Shown here: positions 6,417 through 10,702 of the stretch, piece after piece
Numbering within the stretch: position 1 is the stretch's first letter
Layout: the number at the start of each line of letters is the position of its first letter
NCBI GenBank assembly: GCA_051745305.1
Contig: JBNJDY010000053.1
Location: 1-10,702, forward strand
DNA length: 10,702 nt
Reading direction: 5' to 3'
Source of the DNA: Saliniplasma sp051745305
Lineage (GTDB): Archaea; Thermoplasmatota; Thermoplasmata; Halarchaeoplasmatales; Halarchaeoplasmataceae
Position numbers and translations under genes: made by a program
Notes under the pieces: generated by a model
The model's input: the letters and a program-made list of their open reading frames with translations, nothing else
The model's database searches: none
What the model was told of the DNA's origin: nothing

Positions 6417-6471
6417 ATGGATGAGGGTTGGTGGGTGTGTGAGATCCCTCAAAGCTTTAATTCTAACGTAG
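6334..6471 (+). CDS. Possible 45-residue protein behind a strong Shine-Dalgarno sequence
   Basis: GGAGGTGATAATATG at 6322-6336 is a near-ideal ribosome-binding site and start. The frame runs 45 codons to the TAG at 6469-6471, beginning MVSDFWIRDELLPF. After about ten residues it is made entirely of the palindrome unit and the dispersed repeat, so the downstream peptide is probably accidental. It may be the preserved start of a gene overwritten by the repeats. No domain is visible. Confidence 0.25.
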   Translation: MVSDFWIRDELLPFVCNIRQITAIFCEEWMRVGGCVRSLKALILT

Positions 6472-6477
6472 TTTTAA
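6429..6477 (+). repeat. Dispersed repeat copy 4
   Basis: GTTGGTGGGTGTGTGAGATC, then CCTCAAAGC and a diverged TTTAATTCTAACGTAGTTTTAAG. Its last bases include the TAA stop codon (6474-6476, minus strand) of the DUF3795 gene, so repeat and gene end are fused. Confidence 0.7.
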
Positions 6478-6875
6478 GACGGTTCCTCGCACTTATAGCA
6501 TATATTAGTATGAACGCAGATAGTTCCACCACATTCTGGACATCTGTACTTTTCTTCCTGTTCTTTGAGAAATCTATCCATACCGTTCTCTTTGATAAAT
6601 CTTAGATTTTTGATCATACTCATACCGTACTTTTCTCTGTAAGATTGATCGAGCTTTTTTAAATAGTCACACGGAAAATCATCACATTCAAAACAATATC
6701 TTACAGATCCGTTCGCTAACTTATCACAATGCTTTTTCAGAAAAGAGCAGCCTTTATCTCGGGGTTTACAGCCAGGGCATAGGCTTTTACGTTTTTTTCC
6801 AGCCATGGTATATCCAAAGTGAGACACACATACAGCACAATTCATCCCACAGGGTGCGATAAGTTCTTCCCTCAT
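6474..6875 (-). CDS. DUF3795-family cysteine-rich, probably zinc-binding protein
   Basis: This protein of about 133 residues matches the DUF3795 pattern: ELIAPCGMNCAVC at the N-terminus, CPGCKPRDKGC, YCFECDDFPCDYLKKLD, the stretch YGMSMIKNLRFIKENGMDRFL, and a final ribbon CPECGGTICVHTNICYKCEE. The paired cysteines imply one or more bound zinc ions. The family occurs widely in archaea and anaerobic bacteria; its function is not established to my knowledge. I chose the ATG at 6875 because AGAGG precedes it by six bases; the ATG at 6890 would add MKRLS but lies at or before the expected transcript start. The gene stands alone, and its stop codon lies inside dispersed repeat copy 4. All cysteines look intact. 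Confidence 0.85.
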   Translation of the reverse strand: MREELIAPCGMNCAVCVSHFGYTMAGKKRKSLCPGCKPRDKGCSFLKKHCDKLANGSVRYCFECDDFPCDYLKKLDQSYREKYGMSMIKNLRFIKENGMDRFLKEQEEKYRCPECGGTICVHTNICYKCEEPS

Positions 6876-6904
6876 GCTTAACCTCTTCATAAAGTTAGGA
6901 CAGA

Positions 6905-6917
6905 ATATAAAAAAACT
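6905..6917 (-). promoter_or_regulatory. TATA-like box of the DUF3795 gene
   Basis: The minus strand reads TTTTTTTATATTC. A start about 25 bases on falls near 6884, between the two candidate ATGs, which favours the start at 6875. Confidence 0.4.
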
Positions 6918-6981
6918 TTCTAGATGTTTAGGTTTTTGGTAATCGTCTGCGGGAGATCTTGTTATCCTATACCGTGAATAT

Positions 6982-7050
6982 CAACCGTCTTTCGCGTGCA
7001 AAAGGCGGCAGGTAACTGCTGGTTTTATTCTAGAAATTAAATTCCTGATA
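6982..7050 (+). repeat. Palindrome unit with half-site and degenerate hairpin
   Basis: Bases 6982-7011 form a 30-base unit: a left arm containing CCGTCTTTC, the centre GCGTGC, and a right arm AAAAGGCGGCAG. It is followed by GTAA and the half-site AACTGCTGG. After that, AGAAATTAAATTCCTGATATC resembles the hairpin at 10424-10447 but pairs imperfectly. The rest of 6876-7178, about 300 bases between divergent genes, shows no gene. Confidence 0.6.
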
Positions 7051-7178
7051 TCGTTTAGAAGAGATCAGCCCGATTGAAAGTAGGTGAAATACGAATAATC
7101 CAAAGGCTGATAAGATCTAGAAAACCGAGCCTATTCCTTTTAGGTGTATGCCCGTATGTTGACCTCCTTTAGGAATTA

Positions 7179-8306
7179 ATGTTTGATAAAGGCGATATTT
7201 GGATAATCTTTTTAAGCTTCCTCTTTAGTTATTTAATTAGCCTAGCAATAAAAGGAGTTGAAAATGAGATGGCGGGTGATGGAGAAGCTCCCAGTAACCT
7301 ATTACGGGAACGGGCAAAGCAGAGCCGATTTAAACTGTGGTTCTTTCTTGAGGCAGATCGATGGCTTGTGACCGCGATTTTGTTGTTGATCGTTTTCGTT
7401 ACTTTTCTCTTAGTTGGCTATCTTTATTCTCCTGCAGAAGGTGTGATCCGGACCAGCGATTCAGTAGATACTTTATTTCAAGCTTTACTTACAGCTACAA
7501 TAACAGTAGCAACCTTAGTTCTAACTCTGAATCAGTTGGTGCTCTCCCAAGAATTCGGTGCAGTAGGGGATCAACGAGAACGTATGAAGAAGGCGATGGA
7601 TTTTCGACAGGATGTTGCGGATGTTATCCAAGCACCGGTCAGTCCATCACGTCCTGCACAGTTCCTCCGAGCTCTTGTTCAAATTTCAAAGAAAAGAGCA
7701 CAAGATCTGAAGGGAGCTATCGTCGATACAAATAAAGAAGAATTAAAAGAAGAGATCGAGGACCTAACAGAAAGTCTGATCGGGAACGCAGATCAAGTAG
7801 CGGATGGTCTAGACGATGCACAATTTGGTACGTTTGACGTGATCTCTTCAGCACTCAATTTCAATTACTCATGGAAGATCTTCACTGCAAGGAGGATACA
7901 TCAGAAGTACAGCGATGACTTCAACGAAGAAGGAGAGAAAGCTATAGAACGATTGATAGAGGTCCTTAGTCTTTTCGGCCCCGCTAGAGAGCATTTCAAA
8001 ACTTTATACTTCCAGTGGTCTATCATAAATCTCTCTCTATGGATCATAGGAACTACAATTCCAGCATTATTGGTCTCAGTAAGTATGGTTGCCTTTTTCA
8101 ATGCTTCCACATATAGTCTTATAATATTTGGAAGTGAAACGTTGATTTTCGTAATCGCATTAGCTTCTACAATATCCTTGGTCCCATTCTTCATCCTTTT
8201 AGCTTACATCCTTCGAATCGCTACGGTCACCAAACATACCCTTTCTATAGGCCCCTTTATCCTTAGGGAAACAGAAGATGTAAAGGAAGTCGAGTGGGAT
8301 CGCTGA
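7179..8306 (+). CDS. Multi-pass membrane protein with cytosolic coiled-coil-like domain, unknown function
   Basis: This 375-residue protein has about five membrane segments: residues 6-24, 62-82, 98-118, 281-305 and 314-346. A charged, mostly helical stretch lies at 125-275 (for example KEELKEEIEDLTESL, 186-200). The third segment and what follows (ALLTATITVATLVLTLNQ, then LVLSQEFGAVGDQRERM) look like haloarchaeal hypothetical membrane proteins I recall, which could mean transfer from or relation to that group. I know no function. TAGGA lies five bases ahead of the ATG at 7179, and an in-frame stop closes off anything longer. It is alone on the plus strand and converges with the UPF0175 gene 64 bases on. 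Confident as a gene; the topology is estimated by eye. Confidence 0.88.
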   Translation: MFDKGDIWIIFLSFLFSYLISLAIKGVENEMAGDGEAPSNLLRERAKQSRFKLWFFLEADRWLVTAILLLIVFVTFLLVGYLYSPAEGVIRTSDSVDTLFQALLTATITVATLVLTLNQLVLSQEFGAVGDQRERMKKAMDFRQDVADVIQAPVSPSRPAQFLRALVQISKKRAQDLKGAIVDTNKEELKEEIEDLTESLIGNADQVADGLDDAQFGTFDVISSALNFNYSWKIFTARRIHQKYSDDFNEEGEKAIERLIEVLSLFGPAREHFKTLYFQWSIINLSLWIIGTTIPALLVSVSMVAFFNASTYSLIIFGSETLIFVIALASTISLVPFFILLAYILRIATVTKHTLSIGPFILRETEDVKEVEWDR

Positions 8307-8345
8307 GAAATTTCTATCTAGTTTATGCGGGATAGATGTATCAAT

Positions 8346-8379
8346 GAGCCTGAATCACTGACAATGATCATCAAGGCTC
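8346..8379. terminator. Possible bidirectional terminator between convergent genes
   Basis: GAGCCT (8346-8351) and AGGCTC (8374-8379) are complementary with a 22-base loop, spanning the stop codon of the minus-strand gene (8371-8373). A long loop and no clear T-run make this weak. Confidence 0.2.
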
Positions 8380-8622
8380 TCTGTCCTTTTCGAGTTCATC
8401 AGAATCATAGTTAAGAGGTATGTTCCTTTCCCTGAGAACAGCCATCATCTCTATCCTTTTCAACCCAAGGATCCCCCCCACCTTTCTTAACGAGATCACA
8501 CCATCTCGGTATAGTTCTATGATGAAACTTCTAGTTACTGTTTTGGATAGCATTTTTTCATCTGTTTTGCAGACATTCAAGATAGACCTGGGTAGTTCGA
8601 TCTTTGTCTTTACGGTATCCAT
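8371..8622 (-). CDS. UPF0175 family protein, antitoxin-like, without a visible toxin partner
   Basis: The 83-residue protein matches UPF0175: IELPRSIL at the start, then a helix-turn-helix-like core FIIELYRDGVISLRKVGGIL (33-52) followed by LGLKRIEMMAVLRER, and the typical ending NIPLNYDSDELEKD. Family members are small DNA-binding proteins often encoded beside a PIN-domain toxin and presumed to be antitoxins. Here no PIN gene follows: only 64 bases separate it from the converging membrane-protein gene. It is therefore an orphan, perhaps a regulator or the remains of a pair. A TATA-like box near 8651 predicts a leader of about four bases; an AGGT sequence also precedes the ATG. Full length, no damage seen. 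Confidence 0.87.
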   Translation of the reverse strand: MDTVKTKIELPRSILNVCKTDEKMLSKTVTRSFIIELYRDGVISLRKVGGILGLKRIEMMAVLRERNIPLNYDSDELEKDREP

Positions 8623-8646
8623 GGGTTTTACCTGTTATTGATCTCT

Positions 8647-8656
8647 ATTTTATATT
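8647..8656 (-). promoter_or_regulatory. TATA box of the UPF0175 gene
   Basis: The minus strand reads AAATATAAAA within AT-rich sequence, 25-34 bases before the ATG at 8622, placing the start near 8626 and giving an almost leaderless transcript. Confidence 0.5.
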
Positions 8657-8708
8657 TATTTACGTTCATGTAAAGATAACAGAGTTATTTGGGGGATCGA
8701 TAAGAGCT

Positions 8709-8790
8709 ATAGATGGTACTCCATTCTAGATAAATCCTGAGTACAAGACTGCTCAAGATAACAGTGCTTATCAGTTGAATCAAAAATAAT
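8709..8790 (+). pseudogene. Second C-terminal remnant of the unknown NPEY gene family
   Basis: The plus-strand frame reads DGTPF, then a TAG stop, then INPEYKTAQDNSAYQLNQK and a TAA. The part after the stop matches the tail at about 5880-5946 (NPEY, Q.N.A..L pattern) in both protein and DNA. The in-frame stop and missing start mark it as debris. Confidence 0.4.
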
Positions 8791-8874
8791 GACAAGAGAA
8801 AGATCTTATCAAAAACCATTCTTTTTCAGATGAAAACATCTTAAATTCCATCAAGTGGGGACGAGGAGGTAATT

Positions 8875-8922
8875 ATGAAGAACGGTTGTTTTTGTTGCGA
8901 ACGGCGTCTGGCATGGAAATAA
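8875..8922 (+). CDS. Possible 15-residue cysteine-rich micro-ORF
   Basis: GAGGAGGTAATTATG (8863-8877) is an excellent ribosome-binding site and start codon, but the frame encodes only MKNGCFCCERRLAWK before TAA. Three cysteines in CFCC are notable. A similar start without the binding site occurs at 9796 (MINGCFD, stop). It may be the start of a gene destroyed by the repeats that follow. The remainder of 8623-9187 holds a promoter, the remnant above and repeats. Confidence 0.25.
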   Translation: MKNGCFCCERRLAWK

Positions 8923-8955
8923 GTTTCACTCTCTCCTCATCAGCATTGCGGATGC

Positions 8956-9118
8956 TAGCAGACGGCGTTCGTACACGAGTTACAAGACGCTGTTCGTAAT
9001 AATTGGCGAGGTAACAGACGGCGATCGTAATGATTTTCGGGGTGAGCTGAAGAGCCAAAAATATATATCTGGATGCGGGGGGCTAAACTGACGTTGATCG
9101 TATTACGAACGGCGTCTG
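8956..9118 (+). repeat. 163-bp direct repeat, left copy
   Basis: It matches 9855-10017 without gaps; the only differences I find are two near 9072-9076. It contains several sites of the type AGACGGCGTTCGTA in both orientations, a GGTAACAGACGGCG motif, an AT-rich TATA-like ATATATAT near 9061, and ends with CTGACGTTGATCG, then TTACGAACGGCGTCTG. A shorter similar stretch also lies upstream of both copies (8872-8912 and 9793-9855), where the left copy carries an extra segment of about 45 bases. Confidence 0.9.
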
Positions 9119-9124
9119 ATGGGA

Positions 9125-9167
9125 TGGTGGTGTGAGATCTCTCGAAGGTTTGATTTGAACGTTTTTA
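9125..9167 (+). repeat. Dispersed repeat copy 5
   Basis: GGTGGTGTGAGATCTCTCGA, then AGGTTTGATTTGAACG. It has the perfect GAGATCTC palindrome, directly follows the left 163-bp repeat, and lies 21 bases from the 3' end of the minus-strand gene ending at 9188. Confidence 0.7.
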
Positions 9168-9187
9168 GTTGAATACCAGGAAGATTT

Positions 9188-9688
9188 TCACCATTGGCGA
9201 GGGGTGTCTTCATCTACACTAGTACGATCATTTTTATTTTCTTGATTATAAGTCTTTTTTTGATCCCCTTCACGAGTATACCCTTCGTAATACGTTTGTT
9301 TAGATGAACCTCTGGCGTCTAATTCCCTGTCATCTTGTTTTAACATGTTTGACAGATGTTGCTCTATTGTTTTTAAACATAACATTTTTTGAGCTTCTGC
9401 TCTTAATGCTAACGTTTTAAAAAGTCCAGTCCAAATCCCAATTGCTCCAAATATTACATATATGAATAGTGGATCAAAATCAAGAGGTATTATTTCAAAT
9501 TCATTTAAAATATACGCACTGAATATAAATATAACAATCCATTTTATTATAGTCATATAAGCACGAATATACAATCTACCTGCATACTTTTCCAATACTT
9601 TTGGATTATAACCAACCATGCTTTTTACATCCCTAAACTTATTCAATAGACTACATATAAAATTACCTATTACTATTTTGAAATACAT
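9188..9688 (-). CDS. Two-helix membrane protein with acidic cytosolic tail, unknown function
   Basis: This 166-residue protein has a short N-terminal region, two membrane helices at about 44-62 (YMTIIKWIVIFIFSAYIL) and 72-92 (DPLFIYVIFGAIGIWTGLF), then a charged tail of about 70 residues rich in D, E, Q, K and R. The helix after the membrane (LRAEAQKMLCLKTIEQHLSN) may be amphipathic. I recognise no family. The start could also be the ATG at 9619 (M24), which has GGGATGT about ten bases before it; a TATA-like AAATAAATA near 9705 allows that choice and is rather close to the ATG at 9688. The gene sits between the two copies of the 163-bp repeat and next to dispersed repeat copy 5, like a cassette. 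Its base composition is AT-rich. Confidence 0.7.
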   Translation of the reverse strand: MYFKIVIGNFICSLLNKFRDVKSMVGYNPKVLEKYAGRLYIRAYMTIIKWIVIFIFSAYILNEFEIIPLDFDPLFIYVIFGAIGIWTGLFKTLALRAEAQKMLCLKTIEQHLSNMLKQDDRELDARGSSKQTYYEGYTREGDQKKTYNQENKNDRTSVDEDTPRQW

Positions 9689-9854
9689 ATCTTAAGACCA
9701 TATTTATTTGATTTAGTAGTTAATAGGATTACGAACTATAGTTGGTAAAAATGAAACTAATCTCATCCTTGTTCTTACTAAGATTACTCAAAATTATGAT
9801 AAACGGTTGTTTTGATTAAGATCTGCGTCTGTTTTTGTTGCGAACAGCGTTAGG

Positions 9855-10017
9855 TAGCAGACGGCGTTCGTACACGAGTTACAAGACGCTGTTCGTAATA
9901 ATTGGCGAGGTAACAGACGGCGATCGTAATGATTTTCGGGGTGAGCTGAAGAGCCAAAAATATATATCTGGGTGCTGGGGGCTAAACTGACGTTGATCGT
10001 ATTACGAACGGCGTCTG
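9855..10017 (+). repeat. 163-bp direct repeat, right copy
   Basis: Same length as 8956-9118, 899 bases away, with two mismatches seen by eye. It carries the same TATA-like stretch and the same pattern of AGACGGCG sites, and is followed at once by dispersed repeat copy 6. Confidence 0.9.
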
Positions 10018-10082
10018 GTGGGTGTGTGGGATCCCGAAGCGGTCTGATTTTAACAGAGATTTAAGAGATTTTGATTATGATT
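10018..10082 (+). repeat. Dispersed repeat copy 6
   Basis: GTGGGTGTGTGGGATCCCGA, then AGCGGTCTGATTTTAACAGA and GATTTAAGAGATTTTGATTA. The central palindrome is GGGATCCC where copies 1 and 5 have GAGATCTC, so both arms changed together. The tail matches that of copy 3. Confidence 0.7.
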
Positions 10083-10100
10083 TCCGCTTGATTCGGTTGT

Positions 10101-10469
10101 GTAAAAAGATGCAAAACTGAAGCTCTTCGCGTGCAATCTGTGTTCAGGACTTCGTCACTCCATTCTACTGGAATTGGATAACAATTCCATCGAGTTTCAG
10201 AAAATCGCAGATTTTCTAAGTTTATCGTAATTTATTCCAATACTATTTTGAATTCACTTTGAATTCAGAAATACCTCAAGCATAGCTCTGGGGATGGCAG
10301 ATAACTGATGCGTGTTGCAAAGGTAAAACATCCGTGGAACCATGTTCCACATGTCTTTGGAATTTAATTCCGAAAGAACTGATGCAGCTTGCAAAAAGAT
10401 GGGTGAAAACTGACACAGATATTTCGGGAATCAAATTCCCGATATCGAAGGAAAATTGTTAATTTTCCT
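10101..10469 (+). repeat. Half-palindrome followed by two tight hairpins, three times
   Basis: Half-sites of the CTG-type palindrome occur at about 10113-10140, 10301-10322 and 10376-10400. Each is followed by two short perfect or near-perfect inverted repeats. Arms and positions are: TGGAATTG (10169-10189, 5-base loop); AGAAAAT (10199-10217, 5); GTGGAAC (10334-10350, 3); GGAATT with flanking CTTT/AAAG (10355-10376, 1); TCGGGAAT (10424-10442, 3); AGGAAAAT (10449-10469, 5). The stem sequences differ. No gene is seen from 9689 to the window end. Confidence 0.7.
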
Positions 10470-10479
10470 ATAGATTGCA

Positions 10480-10660
10480 GAGATTTTTAAGGTGAGTGTG
10501 GTCAGTTGAGGCGTTGGGGTGAGAGGAAGAGGAATACGGGATGATGGAAGTGGAGAATAGCTGACGTAGATCGCATGCAAAATACGTCAGGTAACTGATG
10601 TAGGTTGCAGAGATTGGGGGGGGAGGGGGTTGGTGAAGAAGGAGGAAGGGGTGTCGCCCA
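10480..10660 (+). other. Purine-rich strand with long G-tracts
   Basis: The plus strand is strongly purine-rich apart from the palindrome inside it, with G8-A-G5 at 10616-10629 and further G runs to 10651. Such DNA could form a G-quadruplex or triplex, or it may simply be low-complexity. No coding frame of note. Confidence 0.4.
10561..10612 (+). repeat. 30-nt palindrome with perfect 8-bp outer stem and half-site
   Basis: Bases 10561-10590 begin CTGACGTA and end TACGTCAG (perfect complements) around a centre containing GCATGC. GTAA follows, then the half-site CTGATGTAGGTTGCAG. The length of 30 and the RTAA linker match the units at 6182, 6364 and 6982, though the arm sequence differs. Confidence 0.7.
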
Positions 10661-10702
10661 TGGAGATTTCAATCGTATTCTGATCGTATTTTAAGCGTGT
10701 TT

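Noticed and set aside
2661..6452. Minus-strand frames at 2661-2864 and 6219-6452 that both begin MRDLTHP
   Set aside because: The shared start is just the dispersed repeat read on the other strand; the remainders are unrelated and cover repeats.
6097..6471. A 124-codon open plus-strand frame through the palindrome array
   Set aside because: Almost all of it is repeat sequence, the minus strand is open too, and no domain appears. Only its last 45 codons, behind a strong ribosome-binding site, are kept as a low-confidence entry.
8873..9058. 61-codon minus-strand frame
   Set aside because: It lies wholly in the repeat region, and its right copy is not kept as a gene; the peptide has no domain features.
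3709..10082. Integron attC sites
   Set aside because: The cassette-like layout suggested them, but I find no GTTRRRY/RYYYAAC pairs at the repeats and no integrase gene in the window.
6181..10611. CRISPR array
   Set aside because: Units are 30 bases and repeated, but spacing is irregular, the linkers are four bases, and units differ in sequence; there are no unique spacers and no cas genes.

Overview
This looks like archaeal DNA, moderately AT-rich, from an accessory or defence-island region. Several genes have a TATA-like box about 25 bases ahead of the start codon, in some cases with a purine-rich BRE-like element, and little or no leader. The protein families also fit an archaeon, probably a euryarchaeote: two MntA/HepT nucleotidyltransferase-HEPN pairs, UPF0175, an archaeal-looking DUF3795 protein, and a membrane protein that reads like haloarchaeal ones. 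I cannot name the genus. No rRNA, tRNA, CRISPR array, integrase or transposase gene is visible.

Left part (1-2600). A HepT-like HEPN toxin, cut off by the window edge, and its MntA-like partner lie on the minus strand. Next come possible gene debris, a plus-strand aminoglycoside-phosphotransferase-fold protein whose catalytic residues appear replaced (a likely pseudokinase), a possible 39-residue reading frame, and a small membrane protein with a leaderless-type promoter.

Middle part (2600-6900). Three minus-strand modules follow: a second MntA/HepT pair whose HepT is frameshifted near its N-terminus; a two-gene ATPase plus RloB/TOPRIM operon of the AbiL/RloA-RloB kind, with a perfect inverted repeat at its promoter; and a cysteine-rich DUF3795 protein. 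Right part (7100-10702). This holds a multi-pass membrane protein (plus strand), a solitary UPF0175 protein (minus), a two-helix membrane protein (minus), and then about 1 kb without genes but full of repeats and short hairpins.

The strongest unexplained signal is the repeat architecture. Six same-oriented copies of a short repeat (core GTGAGATCYCTCAAAGG) occur, and four of them sit within about 60 bases of the 3' end of a minus-strand gene or operon. The ATPase/RloB operon is bracketed by a perfect 51-bp direct repeat, and the two-helix membrane protein gene by a 163-bp direct repeat with two mismatches. Interspersed are 30-nt palindromes with CTG...CAG ends and a GCGTGC-type centre, joined by RTAA linkers, and three runs of one half-palindrome followed by two tight hairpins. 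The layout resembles a cassette array of small defence or accessory modules separated by structured repeats, but no canonical integron sites or integrase are present. The coding calls are mostly solid at family level; the role of the repeats is inference.
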